NCBI RefSeq assembly: GCF_000819785.1
Contig: NZ_CDBK01000079.1
Location: forward strand, 626-59,351
Direction: 5' to 3'
Length of the DNA: 58,726 nt
From: Aeromonas caviae
GTDB taxonomy: Bacteria; Pseudomonadota; Gammaproteobacteria; Enterobacterales; Aeromonadaceae
Each line of letters begins with the position of its first letter. The first letter of the stretch is position 1. A program made the position numbers and the translations under genes. Of this stretch, positions 46,777 through 56,266 are shown one piece after another. A model generated the notes under the pieces. It was not told the DNA's origin. It saw nothing but the letters and a program-made list of their open reading frames with translations, and did no database searches.

Positions 46777-48728
46777 GCCTTGGCCTCCTCGTCACGACGT
46801 CCGAAGCGGTAGCGCTTGTCCAGCATGGCCAGCACGCCGCCGAGGGCCATGAAGACGCCGCCGAACCAGATCCAGCGCACGAAGGGCTTGTAGTAGATCC
46901 GTACCGCCCAGGCGCCGTTGTCGAGCTGCTCGCCGAGCGCCGCATAGAGATCCCGGGTAACCCCCGCATCGATGGCCGCCTCGGTCATCGGCATGCGGCT
47001 CACGGTGTACATCCGCTTCTCGGGTTTGAGCAGGGCAACCTGCTTGCCATCCCGGTGCACTTCCAGCACACCCTTGAAACCGTCGTAGTTGGGGCCGTTC
47101 TTCTCCTTGATGCCGGTGAAGACGAACTCGTAATCAGCGAACTGGACGCGATCGCCGGCCTGCATCCGCAGGTCCTTCTCGATGCTGTAGTTCTGGGTGC
47201 AGGCGATGCCGATGATGCTGACCGCGAGCCCCACGTGCCCCAGGATCATGGCCCAGTGGCTGTTGCCAAGCTTGCGCACGCCGGTGGCAAAACCGTGTTT
47301 GTGGGTGGCCCGCGCCCAGGTCTCCTGCACGCTGGTGACGATGATCCAGACGCCAAGCCCAATACCGAGCGCAGCCCAGGGTTTGAACGCCTCGGCAAAG
47401 AGTTTGGGCAACAGCAGAGCCGCGGCCAGGCTCAGCACCAGGGCGAGCATCACCTTGCCCTTGAGCTCACCGAGATCCTGGCGGCGCCAGCGGAACAGGG
47501 GGCCCACCCCCAGCAGCAGGGCGAAGGGGATGATGAGCCAGCTGTAGATGTGATTGAAGAAGGGGGTGCCGATGGAGATGCTGCCAAGCCCCAGCTCCTT
47601 GTGCACCAGGGGCAACAGGGTGCCGAGCAGCACGGTGAGCAGGCCCGCCACCAGCAGGATGTTGTTGCCAAGGAGCAGGGTCTCCCGGCTCCACAGCTCA
47701 TGCTTGCCGTGGCTCTTCACCTGGGAGCCCTTGAAAGCGAACAGCAGCAGGGAGCTGCCTATCACCGCCAGCAGGAAGCCCAGGATGAACAGACCCCGGG
47801 TCGGGTCCGAGGCAAACGCATGGACCGACACCAGCACGCCGGAACGCACCAGGAAGGTGCCGAGCAGGCTCAGGGAGAAGGCCGAGAGCGCCAGCAGCAC
47901 GGTCCAGGCCTTGAAGGTGGCGCGCTTCTCGCTCACCGCGAGGGAGTGGAGCAGGGCCGTGCCCGCCAGCCAGGGCATGAAGGAGGCGTTTTCCACCGGA
48001 TCCCAGAACCACCAGCCACCCCAGCCAAGTTCGTAATAGGCCCACCAAGAGCCGAGCACGATGCCCAGCGTCAGGAACACCCAGGCCGCCATGGTCCAGG
48101 GACGGGACCAGCGCGCCCAGGTGGCGTCCAGACGCCCCGTCATCAGGGAGGCGATGGCGAAGGCGAAGGCCACCGAGAAGCCCACGTAGCCCATGTAGAG
48201 CATGGGGGGGTGGAAGATGAGACCGGGATCCTGCAGCAGCGGATTGAGATCCCGCCCGTCCACCGGGAAATACGGCAGGGTGCGGGTGAAAGGATCCGAG
48301 GTGAACAGCACGAAGGCGGTGAAGCCCACCGAGATAAGGCCGAGCACCCCGAGTACCCGCGCCACCGCATCGAGCGGCAGGCGGCGGCTGAAGAGGGCCA
48401 CCGCCGCCGTCCAGCCCCCCAGGGTCAGCACCCAGAGCAGCAGCGAGCCTTCATGGGCTCCCCACACCGCCGAGATGCGGTATTGCAGGGGCAGCAGGCT
48501 GTTGGAGTTGGTGGCCACGTACTGCACGGTGAAGTCGTTGTCGATAAAGGCCCAGGTGAGGCAGAGAAACGACAGCAGCAGCAGCAGAAACTGGCTGTAG
48601 GCGAGCGGGCGGGCCGCCGACATCATGCCAAGACGACCGAGATGGGCCCCGATCAGCGGGTAACTGCCCAGCAGCAGGGCGGTGGCGAAGGCCAGGATCA
48701 GTGAGAACTGCCCTAATTCCGGGATCAT
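46773..48728 (-). CDS. ccmF: Heme lyase subunit CcmF
   Basis: 651 residues, about 14 helices, inner membrane. WWD domain: WAYYELGWGGWWFWDPVENASFMPWLAG. It also has the GAHEGSLLLWV, HPPMLYMGYVGFSVAFAFA and DFTVQYVATNSN family blocks and a periplasmic C-terminal part. It receives heme from CcmE and attaches it to apocytochromes c. 79 bases separate it from ccmE. Confidence 0.97.
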   Translation of the reverse strand: MIPELGQFSLILAFATALLLGSYPLIGAHLGRLGMMSAARPLAYSQFLLLLLSFLCLTWAFIDNDFTVQYVATNSNSLLPLQYRISAVWGAHEGSLLLWVLTLGGWTAAVALFSRRLPLDAVARVLGVLGLISVGFTAFVLFTSDPFTRTLPYFPVDGRDLNPLLQDPGLIFHPPMLYMGYVGFSVAFAFAIASLMTGRLDATWARWSRPWTMAAWVFLTLGIVLGSWWAYYELGWGGWWFWDPVENASFMPWLAGTALLHSLAVSEKRATFKAWTVLLALSAFSLSLLGTFLVRSGVLVSVHAFASDPTRGLFILGFLLAVIGSSLLLFAFKGSQVKSHGKHELWSRETLLLGNNILLVAGLLTVLLGTLLPLVHKELGLGSISIGTPFFNHIYSWLIIPFALLLGVGPLFRWRRQDLGELKGKVMLALVLSLAAALLLPKLFAEAFKPWAALGIGLGVWIIVTSVQETWARATHKHGFATGVRKLGNSHWAMILGHVGLAVSIIGIACTQNYSIEKDLRMQAGDRVQFADYEFVFTGIKEKNGPNYDGFKGVLEVHRDGKQVALLKPEKRMYTVSRMPMTEAAIDAGVTRDLYAALGEQLDNGAWAVRIYYKPFVRWIWFGGVFMALGGVLAMLDKRYRFGRRDEEAKA

Positions 48729-48807
48729 TGACTATTCCCTCTCGATTGCACGGAGAAACCTGCCGATTTGGCGGCATAAAGAAGTGAATTCTTGGCACAT
48801 ACCGGCA

Positions 48808-49299
48808 TCATTGCTTGGCTCCCTGCAACTGTGCCTCTGTGTACTCGGGCTTGAAGTGCATGCCGTTGGTGGCGTCGGCCACTTCCGGCGGCATGTAGTT
48901 CTCGTCGTGCTTGGCCAGCACCTCGAAGGCGGCGACCGTGGTGGCATCCTTGAGGGTGCCCTGAGCGACAATGCCCTGCCCCTCGCGGAACAGGTCCGGC
49001 AGAATGCCGTCAAACTCCACCGTCACCAAATGGCCGCCGTTGTCCACCAGCTTGAAGGCTACCTTGAGGCTCTGGGGATCCCGCACCACAGACCCCGGCA
49101 CCACCAGGCCACCGATGCGCAGGCGCTGCCCCTCCTCGGGCTTGATCTTCTCCGGCCCCTTCCCTTCCACCAGCTCGCTCGGGGTGTAGAAGAGGTCGAT
49201 GTTCTGGCTCAGGGCATAGAGCACCAGGCCAGTCACGCTGGCAAGGCCCAGGCTGATGGCCAGGATGATGGTGAGGCGTTTCTTGCGGCGCGGGTTCAT
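48808..49299 (-). CDS. ccmE: Heme chaperone CcmE
   Basis: 163 residues, N-terminal anchor ([23 protein letters not shown]), periplasmic OB-fold domain with heme-linking histidine 131 in [13 protein letters not shown]. It carries heme from CcmABCD to CcmF. ATGA overlap with ccmD. Confidence 0.96.
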   Translation of the reverse strand: MNPRRKKRLTIILAISLGLASVTGLVLYALSQNIDLFYTPSELVEGKGPEKIKPEEGQRLRIGGLVVPGSVVRDPQSLKVAFKLVDNGGHLVTVEFDGILPDLFREGQGIVAQGTLKDATTVAAFEVLAKHDENYMPPEVADATNGMHFKPEYTEAQLQGAKQ

Positions 49300-49502
49300 A
49301 GGGTGTTCTCCATCTGCTGGGCTGCCTTGCGGCGTGCCTCCCGAGCCTGCTTGTTGCGCAGTTCGCCAAGCAGGCTGCGGGTCTTCAACCGGGTGGAAAT
49401 GACGATGCCGACCAGGCAGAGCAGGGTCAGACCGAAGGAGAGCCAGACGTAGAAGGCATAGCCTCCCATGGCCATGAAATCACTGAACGAGGCAAAGTGC
49501 AT
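49296..49502 (-). CDS. ccmD: Heme exporter protein CcmD
   Basis: 68 residues, one transmembrane helix ([22 protein letters not shown]) and a basic cytoplasmic tail ([26 protein letters not shown]). Start [14 protein letters not shown] at 49502, 2 bases after the ccmC stop. It is part of the CcmABCD complex that releases heme-loaded CcmE. Confidence 0.92.
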   Translation of the reverse strand: MHFASFSDFMAMGGYAFYVWLSFGLTLLCLVGIVISTRLKTRSLLGELRNKQAREARRKAAQQMENTL

Positions 49503-49504
49503 GC

Positions 49505-50245
49505 TTACTTCTCCTGCCTGGCGATGTCGGCGACCCAGGGGCGGTGCCACTCCCGCATCAGCAGCTCATTGCGAAAACGCATCAGGGTCAGGGCACCGAG
49601 AAACGCGGCGAACGCCAGGATCATGATGAGCAGCGGCCACAGCATCTCGGGGGAGATGGAGGGTTTGTCAAACTTGGTGATGGTGGCCCCCTGGTGCAGG
49701 GTGTTCCACCACTCCACCGAGTAGTGGATGATGGGCAGGTTGATCACCCCGACCAGCGCCAGGATGCCGGCGGCGCGGCCCGCCACCACCTTGTCGCTGA
49801 AGGCGTTGTAGAGGGCGATGACACCCAGATAGAGGAACAGCAGGATGAGCTCGGAGGTGAGCCGGGCATCCCACACCCACCAGGTGCCCCACATGGGTTT
49901 GCCCCAGGCGGCGCCGGTAAAGAGGGCAATGAAGGTGAAGACGGCCCCCACCGGGGCGATGGCCGCCACCGTCATGTCTGCCATGCGCAGCTGCCACACC
50001 AGGCCAATGAAGGCGGCTACCGCCATGGTGGAGTAGGCGCCCATGGAGAGGATGGCGGAGGGTACATGGATATAGATGATCCTGAAAGAGTCGCCCTGCT
50101 GGTAATCGGCGGGAGCGAAAGCCAGCCCCCAGACGGTGCCGATGATGAAGGCAAGCAGGCTTGTCACGGCAAACCAGGGCAGCAGGGTGCCGGCCAGCCC
50201 ATAGGCGCGCTCGGGTTTGGCATAAGGGTGCAACCATTTCCACAT
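49505..50245 (-). CDS. ccmC: Heme exporter protein CcmC
   Basis: 246 residues with six helices and the WWD motif in AAWGKPMWGTWWVWDARLTSELILLFLYLG. The periplasmic heme-handling histidine-containing segments are present (IYIHVPSAILSMG; INLPIIHYSVEWWNTLHQG). It attaches heme to CcmE. The gene is 166 bases downstream of ccmB, a much larger gap than elsewhere in the operon. Confidence 0.96.
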   Translation of the reverse strand: MWKWLHPYAKPERAYGLAGTLLPWFAVTSLLAFIIGTVWGLAFAPADYQQGDSFRIIYIHVPSAILSMGAYSTMAVAAFIGLVWQLRMADMTVAAIAPVGAVFTFIALFTGAAWGKPMWGTWWVWDARLTSELILLFLYLGVIALYNAFSDKVVAGRAAGILALVGVINLPIIHYSVEWWNTLHQGATITKFDKPSISPEMLWPLLIMILAFAAFLGALTLMRFRNELLMREWHRPWVADIARQEK

Positions 50246-50347
50246 AGCTCACGAAACCTTTCAGTTATTAATTTTTAAGTGGCGAGGGCTACCATACCCA
50301 TGGGGGAAAAACATCATATCCCCCGAAAGCAATAAGCAGCCATCCCC

Positions 50348-50361
50348 TTGATCTATCTCAA
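50348..50361 (-). promoter_or_regulatory. FNR-like site in the ccmB-ccmC gap
   Basis: TTGATCTATCTCAA (50348-50361), 9 of 10 against the FNR box. On the minus strand TATGAT (50318-50313) is a possible -10 element, which puts the site at about -48, not the usual -41.5. The rest of the 166-base gap is AT-rich. Confidence 0.5.
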
Positions 50362-50411
50362 CTATCTCGCCCCTAACAAGGCTTCAAACGAAAATCTTTT
50401 CACCAAATCAA

Positions 50412-51080
50412 TCAGTTGACACTCACCCGCAACGCCGCCGAGATGGCCAGGGGCGTCAGGGTCAATGCCCCCACCAGCATGGCCCCCAGGATGGCGAGCT
50501 GACCGGCATAGGGCAGTCCCATGCTGGCCGCGTCGATGGCGGACGTGGCGAAGATAAGCACCGGAATATAGAGCGGCAGCAGCAGCAGGCTGAGCAGCAC
50601 GCCCCCCTTGCGCAGCCCTGCGGTCAGCGCCACTCCGACCGCCCCGAGCAGGCTCAGCACTGGTGTACCGAGCGCCAGGGTAGCCACCACGGCCAGATAG
50701 GTCTTCAGCTCCAGGGAGAGCAGGATGGCGAGCAAGGGGGAGACCAGCAACAGCGGCAGACCGGTCAGCAACCAGTGAGCGATCACTTTGGCCAGGGCCA
50801 GCAACCCCAGGGGATGGGGCATCAGCATCATCTGCTCCAGGGCGCCGTCGCTGAAGTCGTCACGAAACAGCCGCTCCAGGGAGAGCATGGCCGCCAGCAG
50901 GGCCGCCACCCAGATGATGCCGGGAGCGATGCGGGCGAGCAACTGGGGCTCGGGCCCGATCCCCAATGGAAACAGGGTGATGACGATGAGGAAGAACCAG
51001 AGCGGGTTGAAGATGTCGGCGCGCTGGCGCAGGGCCATCAGCAACTCGCGGTGAATAAGGTGTATGACGGCGCGCAGCAT
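50412..51080 (-). CDS. ccmB: Heme exporter protein CcmB
   Basis: 222 residues, six helices, with RDDFSDGALEQMMLMPHPLGLLALAKVIAHWL and LGTPVLSLLGAVGVALTAGLRKGGVLLSLLLLPLYIPVLIFA, the family blocks. It is the membrane partner of the CcmA ATPase. It starts 3 bases after ccmA ends. Confidence 0.95.
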   Translation of the reverse strand: MLRAVIHLIHRELLMALRQRADIFNPLWFFLIVITLFPLGIGPEPQLLARIAPGIIWVAALLAAMLSLERLFRDDFSDGALEQMMLMPHPLGLLALAKVIAHWLLTGLPLLLVSPLLAILLSLELKTYLAVVATLALGTPVLSLLGAVGVALTAGLRKGGVLLSLLLLPLYIPVLIFATSAIDAASMGLPYAGQLAILGAMLVGALTLTPLAISAALRVSVN

Positions 51081-51083
51081 GGG

Positions 51084-51719
51084 CTACTCCTGCAACAGCG
51101 AGGTCAGGGAGAGGGTCTTGAGCCGCCCCTGCATCAGGGTCAGATCCTGGTGGGTAGTAAGGACCACCATGCCCCCCCTGTCCGCGTGGGCGAGGAACAA
51201 CTGCTCCAGCACCCTGACCCCCTGCTTGTCGATGGCGGTGAAGGGCTCGTCCAGGATCCAGAGCGCCGGTCGCTCGCTCAGCCACAGCCTGGCCAGCGCC
51301 ACCCGTCGCTGCTGCCCGGCGGAGAGCTGCCCCGCGGGATAGTCTTCGAAACCGGCGAGACCGACCTGGGCCAGCACCCGCCAGAGATCCACGCCGTCCC
51401 CGGCAGGGCCATGAAGCTTCTGGTAGAAGGAGAGATTCTCAAGGGGGGTCAGGGTCGCCTTGACGCCGGGCTGATGGCCCAGGTAAAGCAGGCTGGCGTG
51501 GTATTCATCCCGGCAATGGCGGATATTCTCCCCATTCCAGCACACCTCGCCAGCAAAGGGCTGGGAGAGGCCGGTGAGCAGGCGCAACAGGCTGGTCTTG
51601 CCCACCCCGTTGGGACCCTCAATCTGCATCAAATCCCCGGCACGCACCGCGAAGGAGAGATGTTCAAACAGGGTGCGATCTTCACGCACGCAGCTCAGAT
51701 TGTTCGCTTGAAGCAGCAT
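51084..51719 (-). CDS. ccmA: Cytochrome c biogenesis ATP-binding protein CcmA
   Basis: 211 residues, ABC ATPase: Walker [14 protein letters not shown], signature [15 protein letters not shown], Walker [13 protein letters not shown] and the switch histidine TTHQD. It drives release of holo-CcmE from CcmCD. First gene of the ccm operon; a terminator for the upstream chemotaxis genes lies 177 bases before it, so it must have its own promoter in 51720-51890, which I could not define. Confidence 0.95.
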   Translation of the reverse strand: MLLQANNLSCVREDRTLFEHLSFAVRAGDLMQIEGPNGVGKTSLLRLLTGLSQPFAGEVCWNGENIRHCRDEYHASLLYLGHQPGVKATLTPLENLSFYQKLHGPAGDGVDLWRVLAQVGLAGFEDYPAGQLSAGQQRRVALARLWLSERPALWILDEPFTAIDKQGVRVLEQLFLAHADRGGMVVLTTHQDLTLMQGRLKTLSLTSLLQE

Positions 51720-51895
51720 GGGGATGTAATCGTTGAAAATGAGGCGGCCTGCATCTTAACACAGGATCCGGAGGCGTCTTTTCAAAGATGCCAATAATCA
51801 ACAGGATTTGTGGGGAAGATCGCGCCCCCACCAAAGAGATTGATGCCAAAGGATTATCACCGTCCCGGCATCGAGAAAGAGGTGGCCACGGGCCG

Positions 51896-51927
51896 AACAG
51901 AAAGCGGGGAGGCACCGGCCTCCCCGC
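51896..51927 (-). terminator. Terminator separating the chemotaxis and ccm operons
   Basis: On the minus strand GCGGGGAGGC, CGGT loop, GCCTCCCCGC (51904-51927), then TTTCTGTT, shortly after the DUF2802 gene stop. Confidence 0.75.
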
Positions 51928-51937
51928 GACACATCCG

Positions 51938-52327
51938 TCAGCTGCGTCCCTTTCGCAGGGAAATAAGCAGCTCCGCTTCCGCCTGGGGCAACTCGCACTC
52001 GCTCATCACCTCGTCCAGATCGGCACCAAGCTCCACCATCTTGGCGGCGCGGCTGTAGAGGCGGCGCTCCGGATCCTGCAACGTCAGCTCCTGCTGGCTG
52101 TCGTGGATCTTCTGCATGGCCCCTTCTGCGGCTTGCAGACGCTGACCCATGCCGATGGCGCCCGTGTGCAACTCCATCATCTGCTTGCGCAGACTCTCAA
52201 GCTGCCCCTGCAGCGCTTCCACCCTGGCCTCGGACTCTCGCTGGCGACGACGGTGCCCCAGGATCCCGTAAAGGGCCAGCACCAGTGCGAGCAAGGACAA
52301 CCCCAAGGCTGCAAATTCAATCATCAA
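51938..52327 (-). CDS. DUF2802 protein of the polar chemotaxis operon
   Basis: 129 residues: one N-terminal helix (IEFAALGLSLLALVLALYGIL), basic stop-transfer (GHRRRQRE), a long coiled coil to about residue 80 and a helical DUF2802 end (ERRLYSRAAKMVELGADLDEVMSECELPQAEAELLISLRK). It is located after cheW, as in Vibrio polar chemotaxis operons. Function unknown. Confidence 0.82.
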   Translation of the reverse strand: MMIEFAALGLSLLALVLALYGILGHRRRQRESEARVEALQGQLESLRKQMMELHTGAIGMGQRLQAAEGAMQKIHDSQQELTLQDPERRLYSRAAKMVELGADLDEVMSECELPQAEAELLISLRKGRS

Positions 52328-52395
52328 ACCATCACCTTACCGTCACAGGGAGGCGGACAGGTGCCATCGCCCCCGTCCGCACGTTCCCGTCCCTG

Positions 52396-52884
52396 TTACA
52401 GGGAACCAATGTCTTCCCACTCTTCGTCGGAGAGCAGCTTGTTGAGATCCACCAGGATCAGCAGTTGGCCGTCACGGTTGCTGACGCCCTGGATGAACTT
52501 GGCGCTCTCCTCGGTGCCCACCGCCGGGGCGGCATCGATCTCGGAGGAGCGCAGATAGACCACCTCGGCCACGCTGTCCACCATGATGCCGATCACCTGC
52601 TTCTCCGCCTCGATGATGACGATGCGGGAGTTCTCGCTCACGTCCCCGGCCGGCAGGCCGAAACGGGAGCGGGTATCGATGACGGTCACCACGTTGCCAC
52701 GCAGGTTGATGATGCCCAGCACGTAGTCAGGTGCACCCGGGACCGGAGCGATCTCGGTGTAGCGCAACACTTCCTGAACCTGCATCACGTTGATGCCATA
52801 GGTCTCGTTTTCCAACTGGAAGGTCACCCACTGCAGCACTTCGTCTTCGGCCAGATTCTGTGCAATATTGCGCTTCTCTGTCAT
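52396..52884 (-). CDS. cheW: Chemotaxis coupling protein CheW
   Basis: 162 residues. CheW SH3-like fold with VLQWVTFQLENETYGINVMQVQEVLRYTEIAPVPGAPDYVLGIINLRGNVVTVIDTRSRFGLP, a block typical of polar-type CheW. It links chemoreceptors to CheA. It follows parP, in line with the Vibrio order parC-parP-cheW. Confidence 0.96.
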   Translation of the reverse strand: MTEKRNIAQNLAEDEVLQWVTFQLENETYGINVMQVQEVLRYTEIAPVPGAPDYVLGIINLRGNVVTVIDTRSRFGLPAGDVSENSRIVIIEAEKQVIGIMVDSVAEVVYLRSSEIDAAPAVGTEESAKFIQGVSNRDGQLLILVDLNKLLSDEEWEDIGSL

Positions 52885-52953
52885 CTTCTTGATCCTTGTA
52901 TGAACCCGTCAACGGGTAAAATTAGCAATAAAACCATGGCGATGCCGATGTTG

Positions 52954-53820
52954 TCAGCGGCCTTCGATGTTCACGCCCCGGCCAAGCAGCAGCAAGAGCT
53001 CCCTGACGTGCAGCAGGGCACACATCTTCTCCTTGACCATGCCGGCCAGCCAGGGGCGCTTGCCCTCCTGATGGCGCCACTTCACTTGGTCCCGGTGCAG
53101 CAGTTCTGTGCCCTTCAACTGGTGACAAGCCAATCCCCAGGGTGATTCTCCCAGCATAATCAGATATTTGTAATCGTCCATCTCCAGATGCTGGCCCGGC
53201 ATGACCCACTGGGCCGTGTCCACCACATTCATCTTCTGCTCGCGGGAGGTCATGATCCCCTTGTACCAGCCCGGCTGGCCGAAGAGAGAGGTCACCTCCC
53301 CCAGTTGATGGATGCCCCCCAACTCGGTCAGAGGCACCGCAAACGTCACCCCGGCCACGTCGAAGAAGAGCGCCTGAAACTCGTTGCCGGTATCCAGGTT
53401 CTCCCAGGTCGATGGTGCGGGCGCCGCTTCGAGGGCGGGCGCGGGTTCCGCCACCGCGAGGGCGACGGGCTCGACCTCCTCCACCACGGCTTCCACCACC
53501 GGCTCTGCCAGGGCGACCAGAGGCTCACTGTCAACCACCTCCGCCTCGAGCTGGAATGGCTCGACATGCACCTCTTCGTGGCTCAGGGCATCCATCTCGA
53601 ACTGGACCTGTCCCACCTGGGCAAGCAGCTCGCTCAGCTGGGCCAGTCGGGTATCGGCTTCAAGATAGGGGGTGGCAGCCACCTCCGGCACGGCGACGGT
53701 CTGACGTTGCAACGCAGGGGCCGGTGCTTCGTCTTCGGGATCTTCCCGCAGCAGGGCATCGTCCAGCAGCAGGGAGTGGAAATAGTCGTCCATGGCCCGA
53801 ACCTGGGTGGTCTCTCTCAC
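52954..53820 (-). CDS. parP: Polar chemotaxis array protein ParP (CheW-like C-terminal domain)
   Basis: 288 residues: an N-terminal helix, a long acidic, Pro/Ala/Val-rich linker (about 80-150), and a C-terminal AIF/CheW-like domain (NEFQALFFDVAGVTFAVPLTELGGIHQLGEVTSLFGQPGWYKGIM). In Vibrio ParP binds CheA and is recruited by ParC to hold arrays at the old pole. Start at 53820 overlaps the parC stop by ATGA; an internal ATG at 53793 is possible. Confidence 0.9.
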   Translation of the reverse strand: MRETTQVRAMDDYFHSLLLDDALLREDPEDEAPAPALQRQTVAVPEVAATPYLEADTRLAQLSELLAQVGQVQFEMDALSHEEVHVEPFQLEAEVVDSEPLVALAEPVVEAVVEEVEPVALAVAEPAPALEAAPAPSTWENLDTGNEFQALFFDVAGVTFAVPLTELGGIHQLGEVTSLFGQPGWYKGIMTSREQKMNVVDTAQWVMPGQHLEMDDYKYLIMLGESPWGLACHQLKGTELLHRDQVKWRHQEGKRPWLAGMVKEKMCALLHVRELLLLLGRGVNIEGR

Positions 53821-54611
53821 GGCATCACCTCCTGGGTCCGTTGACGCTCCAGCGCGTCGAGATGGTTGAGCAGGGTCTCATAGGCATAGGTGCCCCGGCT
53901 GCCCGGTGCATAGATGGAGGGAGGAATGTGCACCAGACTGGCATCCCTGAATTTGGTGTCGATGGGAATGACCGCATTCCACACCGCCTCCCCATACTGC
54001 TCCTTGATGGACTGCAATGTCATCAGGGAGGCGCGGGTACGCTTGTCAAACATGGTCGGAATGATGGTGTAGCGGAACTTCTCCCGCTTGGAGCGCTGCA
54101 TGATCTCGAAGGTCTTCATCATCCGCTCCAGCCCCTTGAGGGCCAGGAATTCGGTCTGCACCGGCACCAGGATGCGATCGCAGGCCGCCAGCGCGTTCAC
54201 CATCATGACCCCCAGCACCGGCGGACAGTCGATGAGCACGTAGTCGAACTGATCCTGCACCCGCAGCAGAGCGCGCTTGAGCACCAGCCCCATCCCTTCC
54301 CGGTTGCCCATCACCCGATCCAGCGTGGCCAGGGTAATCGAGGCAGGCAGCAGGCTGATGTTCTCGAATCGGGTCTTGAGGGTCATCCGGTTGACCAGCT
54401 CGGCGCTGGGTTTGGCCGCCTGGAACAACTCGTACAGGGTGCCTTCCAGCCTGTCCGAGTCGAAATCGAGATAGGAGGTCAGGGAGGCGTGGGGGTCGGT
54501 GTCGATCAGCAGTACCCGCTGGCCACGCTGGGCCAGAATGCCCGCCAGGGAGACGACCGTGGTGGTTTTACCGACTCCACCTTTCTGATTGGCAACCGTC
54601 CAAACAATCAC
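53817..54611 (-). CDS. parC: ParA-family ATPase ParC for polar chemotaxis positioning
   Basis: 264 residues. Deviant Walker A motif NQKGGVGKTTTVV, Walker A' LLIDTDPHASL, and Walker B FDYVLIDCPPVLG. It lacks an N-terminal DNA-binding helix-turn-helix. Being in a che operon next to parP identifies it as ParC, which forms a pole-to-pole gradient for array positioning. It differs from topoisomerase IV ParC, despite the shared name. Confidence 0.92.
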   Translation of the reverse strand: MIVWTVANQKGGVGKTTTVVSLAGILAQRGQRVLLIDTDPHASLTSYLDFDSDRLEGTLYELFQAAKPSAELVNRMTLKTRFENISLLPASITLATLDRVMGNREGMGLVLKRALLRVQDQFDYVLIDCPPVLGVMMVNALAACDRILVPVQTEFLALKGLERMMKTFEIMQRSKREKFRYTIIPTMFDKRTRASLMTLQSIKEQYGEAVWNAVIPIDTKFRDASLVHIPPSIYAPGSRGTYAYETLLNHLDALERQRTQEVMP

Positions 54612-54615
54612 TGTA

Positions 54616-55524
54616 TCAATCCTGCCTTGTTGTTATGCGTATGCCCCCACCGGGCAGCGCGATCACCCTGATCTTTTCACTGTCGACACTCTGCGGTGCG
54701 TCCTGCACCGGTGCCACCGTCAGCGGTTTGACGGGGGCTGGCGGCACCCAGGCGAACCTGGATATGGCGACCACCACCTTGCGATTCTGTAATCGTCCCT
54801 GCTCGGTGCCATTGTCGACGAAGGGGGAAAACTCTCCGTACGCCTCGTAGGCGAGCCGACCGGGAGCCACCCCCTTGCCCACCAGGGCATTGAGCACTGC
54901 CTCGGCACGGGCCGCTGACAATGTCCAGTTGGAGCGGAAAATTTCGTTGTTTATCGGTTGGTTATCCGTGTAGCCCCGCACCCTGACATAGTTATCGACC
55001 GGTTTGAGAATACCTGAAAGCGTATCGAGCACGGGTGCGGCATTGCTCCCCAGAAAAGCGCTGCCACTGTTGAACAGGAGACCTGAACTCAGCTCCACCG
55101 TCAGCCAGTTGTCATCCTGCGCAAGCTTCACCACCCCTGCATCGACCAGGGCGCCCATGGACTCCTGGATCTGCATGTCGATCTGCGCAAGAGCCGTGCC
55201 ATCTTGCGAGACGGGCGTGCCCGTGATGGGTGCCCGAGAGGGGGACGCAGAGGCCTGGCTCTCCAGCAGGCTGGGGGCGGCCGAGACCGGGTTGTCCAAC
55301 AAGGCATTGCCCCGCCCTTCCAGCAGACCATCGCTGCGCGGCGCCTGGTTGAAGGCCTGAGTCATGCCCTCGATGACGGCGCGGTACTCCTCCTTGTTGA
55401 CGATGGCAACGGAGTAGAGCACCACGAAAAGGGCGAAGATGAGCGTCATGTAATCGGCATAGGAGACCAGCCAGCGATCGAGATGCTCTCGCCCTTGCAG
55501 GTGCAAACGATAGCGCTTGCGCAT
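54616..55524 (-). CDS. MotB/PomB-type flagellar stator protein
   Basis: 302 residues: N-terminal helix with the ion-conducting aspartate in SYADYMTLIFALFVVLYS (Asp 24), a long linker, and an OmpA-like peptidoglycan-binding domain (YVRVRGYTDNQPINNEIFRSNWTLSAARAEAVLNALV and RLAYEAYGEFSPF). Corresponds to MotD of Pseudomonas and probably to the second stator set (PomB2) reported in Aeromonas; sodium or proton use cannot be read with certainty. Confidence 0.9.
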   Translation of the reverse strand: MRKRYRLHLQGREHLDRWLVSYADYMTLIFALFVVLYSVAIVNKEEYRAVIEGMTQAFNQAPRSDGLLEGRGNALLDNPVSAAPSLLESQASASPSRAPITGTPVSQDGTALAQIDMQIQESMGALVDAGVVKLAQDDNWLTVELSSGLLFNSGSAFLGSNAAPVLDTLSGILKPVDNYVRVRGYTDNQPINNEIFRSNWTLSAARAEAVLNALVGKGVAPGRLAYEAYGEFSPFVDNGTEQGRLQNRKVVVAISRFAWVPPAPVKPLTVAPVQDAPQSVDSEKIRVIALPGGGIRITTRQD

Positions 55525-55526
55525 GG

Positions 55527-56264
55527 CTACTCCCCTTTCAGATAAGCCCGTAACCGCCTTTCAACCTGCGGGCCGTTCTCCCCGTGGGCGATGGCCAGAA
55601 GCCCCTCCAGGGTCATCTCCTGATAGAGGCCGTAATGGTAGTGGAAGGCGCGCAACCGATTCGCAATCGGCAGATAGAGCAAGTTGGCAAAGCCCACCCC
55701 GTAGATGGTGGCGACGAAGGCCACGGCAATGCCCGCCCCCAGGGTGCCTGGCTCCTCCAGATGAAACATGGCCTGGATGAGGCCAATCACGGCCCCGATG
55801 ATGCCGATGGTGGGGCTGTACCCCCCCATGGACTCGAACACCCTGGCCGAGTGCTCGTTGCGCTCCTGCTCGATGTCGATATCCGCCTCCAACAGGCTGC
55901 GGATATCCTCGATGGAGACGCCATCCACAATCATGGAAAGCCCCTGGCGGGTGAAGGGATCGGGCTCGGCCTCGGCCTGGTTTTCCAGCGCCAGCAAGCC
56001 TTGCTGGCGGGCGAACTGAGCCCACGCCTTCAGGCGCTCGGCCTGCTCCGCAAGATCCAGCTGCGGCGGAAACAGCATCCAGGTAGCCTGCCTCAGGGCA
56101 CTGAGCAGGTACCTGCGGGGAGTCTGCAAGATCACCGCCCCCCAGGTTCCCCCGACGACGATGACAAAGGCCGGGCCATCCAGCAGGGTCAGCAGGCTCC
56201 CGCCATGCCACCACTGGGCGATGGCGACGGCCCCCAGCGCCAGCACCAGGCCGAGCATGCCCAT
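55527..56264 (-). CDS. MotA/PomA-type flagellar stator protein
   Basis: 245 residues with four helices, including GPAFVIVVGGTWGAVIL and the C-terminal pair with MGGYSPTIGIIGAVIGLIQAMFHLEEPGTLGAGIAVAFVATIYGVGFANLLYLPIANRL, and a cytoplasmic loop rich in charges for rotor contact. It is the partner of the preceding MotB-type gene, and corresponds to MotC/PomA2. Confidence 0.92.
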   Translation of the reverse strand: MGMLGLVLALGAVAIAQWWHGGSLLTLLDGPAFVIVVGGTWGAVILQTPRRYLLSALRQATWMLFPPQLDLAEQAERLKAWAQFARQQGLLALENQAEAEPDPFTRQGLSMIVDGVSIEDIRSLLEADIDIEQERNEHSARVFESMGGYSPTIGIIGAVIGLIQAMFHLEEPGTLGAGIAVAFVATIYGVGFANLLYLPIANRLRAFHYHYGLYQEMTLEGLLAIAHGENGPQVERRLRAYLKGE

Positions 56265-56266
56265 GG

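Noticed and set aside
47055..48704. A 549-codon open frame on the plus strand opposite ccmF
   Set aside because: It is the shadow of a GC-rich gene with strong codon bias; its translation is low-complexity (Gln, Gly, His, Arg rich) and ccmF is unmistakable.
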